DNA of 8,316 nt, taken from contig CAJYHD010000389.1 in NCBI GenBank assembly GCA_913773715.1, forward strand, positions 1-8,316, read 5' to 3'. The translations under genes were made by a program, and so were the position numbers. Shown here piece by piece: positions 1 through 5,716 of this stretch. The first letter of the stretch is position 1, and every line of letters starts with the position of its first letter. Source of the DNA: an uncultured Sphingobium sp. Its GTDB lineage: Bacteria; Pseudomonadota; Alphaproteobacteria; Sphingomonadales; Sphingomonadaceae. The notes below the pieces were generated by a model. That model was not told where the DNA came from, searched no databases, and saw nothing but the letters and a program-made list of their open reading frames with translations.

Positions 1-32
1 CAGCCCCCGAAAAGTGCCGAAGTTTTTGTTTA

Positions 33-326
33 TCATTTGGGTGCCTTGGCGAAGCGGCGCAGCATCTGGCCGCGCCACAGGCCCTTGCCCGGATGATAGT
101 TCCAGCAGAACCAGCCGAAGATCAGACAGGCCAGCAATGACGGGATCGCCATCGGGTCGCCGTTTGCCTTCATATGACGGTAGAAAGCGAAGTCCGCCCG
201 CCAGCGGTCCCGTTCGCTGCCGCCACCATTGATACCATAGGCGTTATCGTGCCTTCGACAGCCGATGTTTCGGTTGTATTTGCGATGGTCTATGAAATAG
301 CAGTAATCGCGTTCGGGCATGGTCAT
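33..326 (-). CDS. Small phospholipase A2-like protein
   Basis: A 97-residue protein whose central motif CRRHDNAYG (Cys23, His26, Asp27, Tyr30) is followed by Asp45 in a DFAFYRHMK segment. This is the arrangement of bacterial secreted phospholipase A2 enzymes: a Cys-x-x-His-Asp-x-x-Tyr helix carrying the catalytic His, then a second helix whose Asp pairs with it. Cys9 and Cys23 could form the short disulfide seen in that fold. Unlike secreted family members there is no signal peptide, and residues about 59-76 are hydrophobic and aromatic, so a membrane-touching segment is possible. The reading frame stays open upstream to an ATG at 416. That extension would run antisense to the conserved N-terminus of the divergent hydrolase gene, so I start at the ATG at 326; the ATG at 320 is also possible. 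A second stop follows immediately (TGATAA). PLA2-fold membership is a motif call; enzymatic activity is inferred and unproven. Confidence 0.62.
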   Translation of the reverse strand: MTMPERDYCYFIDHRKYNRNIGCRRHDNAYGINGGGSERDRWRADFAFYRHMKANGDPMAIPSLLACLIFGWFCWNYHPGKGLWRGQMLRRFAKAPK

Positions 327-361
327 GGTCCGATTAGGGCTGGGGCAGTGCAAAAGTTCAA
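327..361 (-). promoter_or_regulatory. Candidate promoter of the PLA2-like gene, possibly leaderless
   Basis: Read on the minus strand there is TTGAAC (361-356), a 17-bp spacer and CCTAAT (338-333), each matching four of six sigma-70 consensus bases. The -10 box ends 6 bp before the ATG at 326, so transcription would begin at or next to the start codon. This fits the lack of a Shine-Dalgarno sequence upstream. The -35 box lies inside the N-terminal codons of the divergent hydrolase gene. The match could be chance. Confidence 0.28.
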
Positions 362-1481
362 GCGGAAAGTCTTCTATCTCGGCGGATTCGATCCGCGCGG
401 CGTGCGTTTCTATCACCAGCTCTATCGCGAGCAGGCTTTACGCTATGAAGCGCTGTCGGGCGAGACGGTGATGGTGGGCGGACGCCGCGCCGGTCCGGCG
501 GGATCGGCAGTGTCGACCGTCTGGAACGTTGCGAACGATCAAGCGGACGTCGTCACCGATTATGAATATCTCCGTTGGGAGGATCTGGTCGGCAAGGTCT
601 GGATTCGCAATCCCGCGACTTTGGCGCTGCGATCGATCGCGACCTATGTCGGCCATGCCCGTTTCATGCAGTTCGCGCGGATGCGCAAGCTGCGGTCCGG
701 GCCGGTCATCACGATCCTCTACCCTCCGATCCTGTCGATCCTGATCCCGCTGCTGTTTGCGCTCGTTCCGGCGCTTCTCCTGTGGATAGTCCTGCCATTC
801 TGGGCGGGTGCGTTGATCGGGATCGCGACAAGCGCCCTTCTTTCTGGGCACAGGCTGACGAAGCTGGTCGTGCCTTGGCTGCTGCGTTTCACCTATTATC
901 ACCATACACTTGCCCAGAACGGGCCGGGCGAAGCGCTCGACGATCGGCTAGATGCATTCGCGCGCCGGATCGCCGATGATCTTGATGGGCCGTGGGACGA
1001 AATCCTATTTGTCACGCATAGTGCAGGAACGATTCTCGGCATGTCGGTCATGCGTCGCCTGTTCGAGCTGCGCGGCGACACACTGCCGCCCAACTTCGCG
1101 ATGGTGGGATTGGGGCAGGTGGTGCCGGTCATCGCGCTCCGAACCGACGCGACCTGGTACCACCGCGATCTTGCGGCTCTGACCGACAAGCATTTCCGCT
1201 ATGTCGATCTTTCATCACCGCCCGACGGCGCGGCTTATTTCGATGTGAACCCCTTCCTCCTCGTGGCGGACAGCCATGCGGCCCGCGTCGATATGCTCTC
1301 GCCGCGCTTCCACGCCTTCTACCGGCCCGAAAATTATCTGAGCGGCTGGTCGAACAAATATGAGGCACATTTCGACTATTTGCGCGTCGGCGATCGCCTG
1401 TCGCCGCTCGACTTCATCAGCCTCACCGCTGGCCCGCGCCCGCTGGACGAGGCTGTCGCCGCTTTTCGGACCATAGAATGA
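348..1481 (+). CDS. Membrane-associated alpha/beta-hydrolase-like protein
   Basis: A 377-residue protein starting at GTG 348. The frame is open further upstream, but that part overlaps the divergent PLA2-like gene. The sequence from the GTG on (KVFYLGGFDPRG) looks like the true N-terminus, and AGGG at 336-339 lies 8 nt before it. Residues about 120-167 are a long run of Leu, Ile, Val and Pro, enough for two membrane passes with a short turn. After it comes a hydrolase-like half with the nucleophile-elbow motif THSAG (Ser225) behind a hydrophobic strand (EILFV). This is a GxSxG variant with Thr in the first position. Candidate acid and base residues include Asp308 and His310 (ADSH) or His341 (EAHFDY). 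The best guess is a membrane-bound esterase or lipase of unknown substrate. The stop overlaps the P450 start by 4 bp (ATGA), so the two are probably co-translated. The exact family is not recognised with certainty. Confidence 0.72.
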   Translation: MQKFKRKVFYLGGFDPRGVRFYHQLYREQALRYEALSGETVMVGGRRAGPAGSAVSTVWNVANDQADVVTDYEYLRWEDLVGKVWIRNPATLALRSIATYVGHARFMQFARMRKLRSGPVITILYPPILSILIPLLFALVPALLLWIVLPFWAGALIGIATSALLSGHRLTKLVVPWLLRFTYYHHTLAQNGPGEALDDRLDAFARRIADDLDGPWDEILFVTHSAGTILGMSVMRRLFELRGDTLPPNFAMVGLGQVVPVIALRTDATWYHRDLAALTDKHFRYVDLSSPPDGAAYFDVNPFLLVADSHAARVDMLSPRFHAFYRPENYLSGWSNKYEAHFDYLRVGDRLSPLDFISLTAGPRPLDEAVAAFRTIE

Positions 1482-2848
1482 CAGACCAGCCCTTCATCCC
1501 GCCTTTCCCGCAGCCCGCGCGCAACAAGCGGACGATGCTGCGCCGCTTCTTCATCGGCTGGCACAGCTGGATTCATGTGCTGTTCGAAAAGAGCTACACT
1601 ATGAAGATGGGCGAGGTGCGCGGACGGGGCGAGCGCATGTATATCGCCAACGAACTGCCGCTGGTGGACCAGATCCTGAAGGGCGGCACCAAATTTCCCA
1701 AGCACCGCAATCTGGTGGAGGAACTCTGGCCGCTGATCGGCAACGGGGTTTTTTCTGCCAATGGCGAGGATTGGGAGAACCAGCGGGCCATGGTGAACCC
1801 CGCCTTTGCCCACACCGCGCTCCACAAGTCGATGCCGCTGATGGTCGCGGCCGCCGATGCCTTCCTCGACCGGATCGCAGGCACGGATCGGACAAAACCG
1901 ATCGACATCGACCCGATGATGACCCATGTCGCGGCCGACATCATCTTTCGCACCCTCTTCTCGCAGACGCTCGACACCCGGCGGTCGGCGATCATCCATA
2001 AGGCGTTCGGACGCTTCCAGCGCTACTCCCACTCCTCCTCGATGCTGGGTCTCTACGGCTTGCCCAAGGGCTGGTTCCAGCGGCGCGCGGTCAAGCCTGC
2101 CGAGGCGATACGCGACGTGTTCCGCCCGATCGTGGAAGAGCGGTTCAATGCCTTTCATGCGGGCGATCCCGCCCAGCATAAGGATATTCTCCAATCGCTG
2201 ATCGAGGCCAGGCATCCCAAGACGGGCGAGCCGTTCAGGCTGAACGCCGTGATGGATCAGGTGGCGACGGTCTTCCTGGCAGGTCATGAAACATCGGCCA
2301 GCACGATGACATGGGCGCTCTACCTACTCGCCGAATGCGCGCATATACAGGATCGGGTACGCGACGAGGTTGCCAAGGCCGCTGGCGATCAGCCGTTCAC
2401 CGCCGCTATGCTCAAGCAGATGAACGCGGTGCGCAACGTCTTTAAGGAGACGTTACGCCTTTATCCTCCGCTCGCCTTCTTCCCGCGCGAAGTGCCTTGC
2501 CCGATGACGATGCGCGACAAGGAACTGGAACCGGGCGCGATGCTGGTGGTCGCGCCGTGGCTGACGCAGCGTAACGAAGAGAACTGGGCGTGCCCGCACG
2601 GCTTCGATCCCGACCGCTTCGATGATCCCGCCAATGCCGATATGGCGCGGCAGGCGTGGCTGCCTTTCGGGCGCGGTCCCAGGGTTTGCGTAGGCGCGGG
2701 CTTTGCCCAGCAGGAGGTGATGACCGTCATCGCCGCGACCGTGCGCCGCTACCGCCTGTCGGTACCCAAGGGTTACAAGCCCGAACCGATCAGCCGCCTC
2801 ACCATACGGCCGCGCCGGGGGATGACGCTGATGTTTGCAGAGGCTTAA
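1478..2848 (+). CDS. Cytochrome P450
   Basis: A 456-residue haem-thiolate monooxygenase with all hallmark motifs in order: the C-helix W-x-x-x-R (WENQR), the I-helix oxygen-activation motif AGHETS (Ala268 to Ser273), the K-helix ExxR (Glu324, Arg327) in KETLRLYPP, a FDPDRF segment, and the haem-binding loop FGRGPRVCVG with the proximal ligand Cys404. Length is normal for a bacterial P450 and it looks intact. There is no N-terminal membrane anchor, so it is probably soluble. P450s need electrons from a ferredoxin and reductase; neither is encoded in this window and no reductase domain is fused. It is coupled to the upstream hydrolase by an ATGA overlap, suggesting a substrate released or shaped by that protein. 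The sequence resembles fatty-acid/terpene-type P450s more than the camphor type, but substrate and CYP family cannot be assigned by eye. Confidence 0.95.
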   Translation: MTDQPFIPPFPQPARNKRTMLRRFFIGWHSWIHVLFEKSYTMKMGEVRGRGERMYIANELPLVDQILKGGTKFPKHRNLVEELWPLIGNGVFSANGEDWENQRAMVNPAFAHTALHKSMPLMVAAADAFLDRIAGTDRTKPIDIDPMMTHVAADIIFRTLFSQTLDTRRSAIIHKAFGRFQRYSHSSSMLGLYGLPKGWFQRRAVKPAEAIRDVFRPIVEERFNAFHAGDPAQHKDILQSLIEARHPKTGEPFRLNAVMDQVATVFLAGHETSASTMTWALYLLAECAHIQDRVRDEVAKAAGDQPFTAAMLKQMNAVRNVFKETLRLYPPLAFFPREVPCPMTMRDKELEPGAMLVVAPWLTQRNEENWACPHGFDPDRFDDPANADMARQAWLPFGRGPRVCVGAGFAQQEVMTVIAATVRRYRLSVPKGYKPEPISRLTIRPRRGMTLMFAEA

Positions 2849-3750
2849 GGGTAGCTGACGGTCTTGGGCTGCCCGTGCGGGATCGGGATGAATTCCTGAT
2901 CGTCGCCGGGGATTAGCGGAAAGCGCATCGCTTCCCAATCCTCGCGCGCCTGACGCAGCCGATCGGTCGAGGACGAGACGAAGTTCCACCAGACATGGCG
3001 GGGCTTGGCAAAAGCCTCTCCACCACACAGCATCACCCGTCCGCCATCGACGCTCATCAGCGTCGCGCGGATGCCGGGGCGCAGGACATAGAGCGTCTGA
3101 GGCGCGAGCAGCACGCCGTCCAGCGCTGCGTCGCCACCCGATACATAGATCGCGCGCTCTTCCGCCGACGGATCGATGGGGATGCTGCCGCCGGGCGCCA
3201 GCTGAATGTCGGCATAGATGGTCTGGGCGTAGGTGGTGACGGGCGCGGTCTCACCCCAGAGCGATCCCATGATGATGCGTGCGCGGGCGCCGTCGCTTTC
3301 GATGATGGGAAGGCCGCCTTCGCGGACATGTTCGAAGGCTGGAGCCATTTCCTCGTCCCGCTCCGGCAGGGCGAGCCAGGTCTGGATCGCCGAAAGCTTG
3401 GATGCTTTGGCGCGATCCTCATCGGGGGAGCGTTCGGAATGGACGATGCCGCTGCCCGCCGTCATCAGGTTCACCGCACCCGGCTCGATCAACTGCTCCG
3501 TGCCGAGCGAATCGCGATGCAGGAACGCGCCTTCATACATGTAGGTGACGGTGGCGAGATTGATGTGCGGGTGCGGGCGAACATCGATCCCTTGCCCCGG
3601 TGCGATCCGCGCTGGTCCGGCCTGATCGAAGAAGATGAAGGGGCCGACCATCGTCCGCTCGCGGGCAGGAAGCGAACGATGCACCTTGAAGTCGCCCAGG
3701 TCATGAGTGACAGGGGTAATGCTCTGGAGAATGATGTCGTTCGCGGTCAT
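2845..3750 (-). CDS. Pirin family protein (cupin)
   Basis: A 301-residue bicupin of the pirin/YhhW family. Known pirins bind one metal through His-x-His in the N-terminal cupin plus a later His and Glu. Here these are His60 and His62 (RPHPHINL), then His104 and Glu106 (IVHSE), so the metal site is complete. The usual pirin context GPFIFFDQ (residues 37-43) precedes it. Family members include quercetin 2,3-dioxygenase activity (E. coli YhhW), redox-responsive transcription co-factors in eukaryotes, and metabolic regulators in bacteria; which role applies here cannot be told. The ATG overlaps the stop of the upstream GST gene by 4 bp, so the two are co-translated. At the other end its TAA overlaps the stop of the convergent P450 gene by 4 bp. 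Confidence 0.93.
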   Translation of the reverse strand: MTANDIILQSITPVTHDLGDFKVHRSLPARERTMVGPFIFFDQAGPARIAPGQGIDVRPHPHINLATVTYMYEGAFLHRDSLGTEQLIEPGAVNLMTAGSGIVHSERSPDEDRAKASKLSAIQTWLALPERDEEMAPAFEHVREGGLPIIESDGARARIIMGSLWGETAPVTTYAQTIYADIQLAPGGSIPIDPSAEERAIYVSGGDAALDGVLLAPQTLYVLRPGIRATLMSVDGGRVMLCGGEAFAKPRHVWWNFVSSSTDRLRQAREDWEAMRFPLIPGDDQEFIPIPHGQPKTVSYP

Positions 3751-4454
3751 GCGGCATCCAATTGGGGATAGTGGCGGAAGATGCCGTCCTCGCTGAAGGG
3801 GAGGCGACGGTCGCTCCCCAGATAGTCCGCCAGTGCCGGCAAAGCGGCAACGCGATCGTGCAGGGCCATGACGGCGGGATACTCATGATCGACCGAGGTC
3901 ATGCGTTGCGGAAAGGCGTAGCGCAGTCCCGCAATCAGCTGGAACAGCGAAAGGTCGGCATAGCTCCAGCGCGCGCCTGCCAGCCAGTCGCCAGCTTCCG
4001 CGCCGAGCGCCCGCTCGAAATAGTCGAGGAATTTGGGGATGCGTTCTTCGCGAAATTCCCTCGCGCGGCGCTGCGCCTCCGTCTTCTGATCCTCATAATA
4101 GAGACCGACGCCGAGGGGGTGATGCACGTCATGCGCTTCGGCGACCATGTCCATGATCGTCAGTTGCACCTGCGCCAGCCAGTAGCGGCTCTTCATCCCA
4201 GACGGACCGCATTCGTGCCGCTCCGACAGATAGAAGAGGATGTTGGCAGTCTGCGCGATGGTCATTCCATCGATCGCCAGATAGGGCGGGGCGAAGGCGG
4301 GGGCTGCTTCATGGCGTTTCATGTCGGCCATCATCGCTTCGGCCCCATCCTCCCGCGCGCGATCACGGTAGGGGATGGCGCAGGCCTCCAGCGTCAGGCG
4401 GACGAACTCGCCGCGACCCGGAATCGTCGGCCAATACCAAAGGTCATAGGCCAA
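3747..4454 (-). CDS. Glutathione S-transferase
   Basis: A 235-residue GST, with an N-terminal thioredoxin-like domain (about 1-90) and an all-helical C-terminal domain. It starts LAYDLWYWPT and continues GRGEFVRLTLE; Tyr7 sits where the glutathione-activating Tyr of alpha/mu/pi/sigma-type GSTs is found. IAQTANILFYL matches the QS-x-AI glutathione-binding strand-helix region, and the Pro of PPYLAIDG is the likely cis-Pro. The frame is open to an ATG at 4598, but those extra 48 codons are basic, unlike any GST, and overlap bolA antisense. I therefore choose the TTG at 4454, which has a strong GGGAG ribosome-binding site 7 nt upstream. Its stop overlaps the pirin ATG. The protein probably conjugates or isomerises electrophiles, or reduces peroxides with glutathione; substrate unknown. 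Confidence 0.9.
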   Translation of the reverse strand: MAYDLWYWPTIPGRGEFVRLTLEACAIPYRDRAREDGAEAMMADMKRHEAAPAFAPPYLAIDGMTIAQTANILFYLSERHECGPSGMKSRYWLAQVQLTIMDMVAEAHDVHHPLGVGLYYEDQKTEAQRRAREFREERIPKFLDYFERALGAEAGDWLAGARWSYADLSLFQLIAGLRYAFPQRMTSVDHEYPAVMALHDRVAALPALADYLGSDRRLPFSEDGIFRHYPQLDAA

Positions 4455-4461
4455 GCTGCAT

Positions 4462-4466
4462 CTCCC
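4462..4466 (-). promoter_or_regulatory. Ribosome-binding site fixing a TTG start for the GST
   Basis: On the minus strand GGGAG is followed by 7 nt and TTG GCC TAT, the codons that begin the recognisable GST domain. A nearer ATG (4461-4459) overlaps the end of this site but opens an out-of-frame reading frame that stops after five codons, so it is not the start. Confidence 0.65.
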
Positions 4467-4490
4467 AAATCGTTGCGATGATCGCCTAAC

Positions 4491-4516
4491 GCCGGGACGG
4501 ACGAAAGTCTCCCGGC
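4491..4516 (-). terminator. Hairpin with GAAA loop, 5 bp after the bolA stop
   Basis: On the plus strand GCCGGGA (4491-4497) pairs perfectly with TCCCGGC (4510-4516). Inside, GAC (4500-4502) pairs with GTC (4507-4509) around a GAAA loop, with a 2-nt CG bulge on one side. That makes 10 base pairs in total, mostly GC. It is the first thing after the bolA stop on the minus strand and lies in the 67-bp gap before the GST start, so it may end or attenuate bolA transcription. There is no T tract on either side, so it is not a classical intrinsic terminator; an mRNA-stabilising or processing hairpin is an alternative. In the minus transcript the loop is UUUC. Confidence 0.42.
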
Positions 4517-4521
4517 ACGGC

Positions 4522-4809
4522 TCAGGCTTCGCCGGGCGCGCGCGCCTTGATGGCGAGGGCATGGACTTTTTCTCGCAACAGGTCGGACAGCGCGGCATTC
4601 ACCATCCGCTGGCGGGCAACGCGGTTCTGGCTCGCAAAGCGATCACTGACGATCTCGACCGTGAAGTGGCTTTCGCCCGATCCGTCATGCCCCGCATGGC
4701 CGCGATGCTTTTCGCTGTCGTCGATCACGAAAAGCTGTTCGGGATCGAGAGCCGCGCGCAGGCGGGCTTCGATTTCAGCGGCAACGGGGCCTTTAAGGTC
4801 GGTGGTCAT
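4522..4809 (-). CDS. bolA: BolA family protein
   Basis: A complete 95-residue BolA-fold (class II KH-like) protein. The core SHFTVEIVSDRF, then RVARQRMVN, then VHALAIKA is the signature of the family. His83 of VHAL is the invariant His used to hold a [2Fe-2S] cluster together with a monothiol glutaredoxin. The loop before the core is rich in His (His35, His38, His41), which in BolA-type proteins can supply the second ligand. Known roles are iron-sulfur cluster trafficking, iron and redox homeostasis, and effects on cell shape under stress. It is divergent from a J-domain gene across a 44-bp spacer, a neighbourhood common in alphaproteobacteria. The start ATG at 4809 has GGGGAC directly before it, close to a TATATA box, so the mRNA may be leaderless or nearly so. 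Confidence 0.92.
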   Translation of the reverse strand: MTTDLKGPVAAEIEARLRAALDPEQLFVIDDSEKHRGHAGHDGSGESHFTVEIVSDRFASQNRVARQRMVNAALSDLLREKVHALAIKARAPGEA

Positions 4810-4813
4810 GTCC

Positions 4814-4823
4814 CCTATATAGG
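4814..4823. promoter_or_regulatory. CCTATATAGG palindrome, candidate two-way -10 element
   Basis: A perfect 10-bp palindrome in the 44-bp spacer between the divergent bolA and J-domain genes. It contains TATATA, readable as a -10 box on either strand. Toward bolA the box ends 6 bp before the ATG. Toward the J-domain gene it would give a leader of about 25 nt carrying the ribosome-binding site. The -35 regions are poor: TTAAGG at 4793-4798 for the plus direction, and nothing convincing for the minus direction. An activator or an alternative sigma factor may be needed. Confidence 0.45.
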
Positions 4824-4844
4824 CTGCTTTGCCGGCATTGCATC

Positions 4845-4848
4845 AGGA
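4845..4848 (+). promoter_or_regulatory. Ribosome-binding site for the TTG start of the J-domain gene
   Basis: AGGA followed by a 5-nt spacer and TTG at 4854. The first in-frame ATG lies far inside the protein (Met73), after the conserved Cys-rich N-terminal part, so the TTG is the only sensible start. Confidence 0.55.
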
Positions 4849-4853
4849 CGATC

Positions 4854-5471
4854 TTGAGTAGCGACCCCTTCTCGACCCGACGTTTCAACCGCTTTCACGG
4901 ACGCGTGGAAACTGGCCGTTCCTGCGCGGTCGAAGGTTGCCCGGAGCCGGGCGAGTTTCGCGCGCCGCCGCTGGAGGGCCGCTCCGCGCATCAGGAAGGA
5001 CCGCAATGGCGCTGGCTGTGCCTGGACCATGTGCGCCAGTTCAATCAGGGCTATAATTTCTTCAGCGGCATGAGCGCGGAGGAAATCTCCGCCGCGCAGC
5101 GCCCCTATGCCGGATGGGAGCGGGAGACGCGCGCTTTTTCCAGCAATGCGACCAGCCCGCCGCCGCGCTGGGCCGACTTCGCCGATCCGCTCGACGCCAT
5201 CGGGGCGAAATTCAAGGAGCGCGTCGCCAAGGCGCGGGCCGACAACCAGATGCGGCAGGATGGCAAGTTCCTCTCGCACGAGGATCGCAGGCAGATGTTG
5301 GTCATGGGCTTGGCCGTAGACGCCGATCGCAAGGCGCTTCGGACCCGCTACACCGAATTGTTGCGTCGCTATCACCCCGATCATAATGGCGGCGACCGCA
5401 GTCATGAGGGCGCGTTGCAGGATGTGATCGAAGCCTATGGCCATTTGCGCAAGGCCGAGGCGTTCGCTTAA
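4854..5471 (+). CDS. J-domain (DnaJ-like) co-chaperone with Cys-rich N-terminus
   Basis: A 205-residue protein with its J domain at the C-terminus (about 148-205). It carries the invariant HPD (174-176) in RRYHPDHNGGD, preceded by the basic helix II (ALRTRYTELLRRY) that docks on DnaK-type Hsp70. There is no Gly/Phe linker, no DnaJ zinc-finger repeats and no client-binding C-terminal domain, so it is not DnaJ itself but a specialised J-protein. The N-terminal part has Cys24-x4-Cys29 and later Cys56-x2-His59, which could hold a zinc ion. A low-complexity linker (NATSPPPRW, about 98-106) separates the halves. It diverges from bolA and precedes cobS in the same direction with a 245-bp gap. The same order, bolA - J-protein - cobS - cobT, is common in alphaproteobacteria. 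The role is unknown beyond stimulating an Hsp70. Confidence 0.88.
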   Translation: MSSDPFSTRRFNRFHGRVETGRSCAVEGCPEPGEFRAPPLEGRSAHQEGPQWRWLCLDHVRQFNQGYNFFSGMSAEEISAAQRPYAGWERETRAFSSNATSPPPRWADFADPLDAIGAKFKERVAKARADNQMRQDGKFLSHEDRRQMLVMGLAVDADRKALRTRYTELLRRYHPDHNGGDRSHEGALQDVIEAYGHLRKAEAFA

Positions 5472-5501
5472 CTTCGCATATTTCCCGCAAAATACGACAT
5501 T

Positions 5502-5533
5502 TCGTTACGCTGTCTCGTTACTTTATTACGCTG
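5502..5533 (+). repeat. Short direct repeats in the leader of cobS
   Basis: TCGTTAC occurs at 5502-5508 and 5515-5521, and TTACGCTG at 5505-5512 and 5526-5533, so three TTAC cores start at 5505, 5518 and 5526. The outer pair is 21 bp apart, two turns of the helix. The stretch is clearly more AT-rich than its surroundings. It lies in the 245-bp gap (5472-5716) between the J-domain gene and cobS. The rest of this gap holds a 5-bp stem GCGGC/GCCGC (5618-5633) and a GACCATGGTC palindrome (5667-5676). I see no cobalamin riboswitch B12 box there. The repeats may be a protein-binding site or part of a promoter; no clear -35/-10 pair is visible. Confidence 0.35.
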
Positions 5534-5716
5534 ATGGATGATTGGCTGCGAAAGAGCGGCATCATCTTGGCGTTAGAGCGCGCCGTAGGACAGGGCAGGG
5601 CCAATATGCGCCGACAGGCGGCTTGATCGCCGCATGGCGAAGCCCCATTGTCTCGACAGATGCTCGGACCATGGTCTAGGGCGGAGCCGACCCCCACGGA
5701 AAGATGACTTGCGCCG

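Noticed and set aside
1..32. Possible terminator after the PLA2-like gene (CCGAA repeats and a T run)
   Set aside because: The bases form a direct repeat (CCGAA twice), not a stable stem, and the T run is on the plus strand, the wrong direction for that gene.
174..347. 58-residue N-terminal extension of the hydrolase from ATG 174
   Set aside because: It would overlap nearly all of the PLA2-like coding region, and the segment reads as unremarkable antisense; GTG 348 precedes the conserved start of the protein.
1376..2287. A 303-codon minus-strand frame opposite the P450
   Set aside because: The P450 motifs are all on the plus strand; the antisense product has His/Arg-rich shadow composition.
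2995..3771. A 258-codon plus-strand frame opposite pirin
   Set aside because: The pirin metal ligands and cupin motifs are on the minus strand; this frame is a codon-bias shadow.
5534..5626. A 30-codon ORF (MDDWLRKSGI...) in the gap before cobS, considered as a leader peptide
   Set aside because: There is no ribosome-binding site, no run of regulatory codons and no attenuator-like hairpin pair after it; ORFs of this length arise by chance.
5667..5676. GACCATGGTC perfect palindrome 40 bp before cobS
   Set aside because: Only 10 bp with no extended symmetry or second copy; it is mentioned as part of the gap but is too weak to call an operator.
5472..5716. Cobalamin riboswitch upstream of cobS
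   Set aside because: I looked for the conserved B12 box and its surrounding stems and found none; the gap is also short for this riboswitch class.
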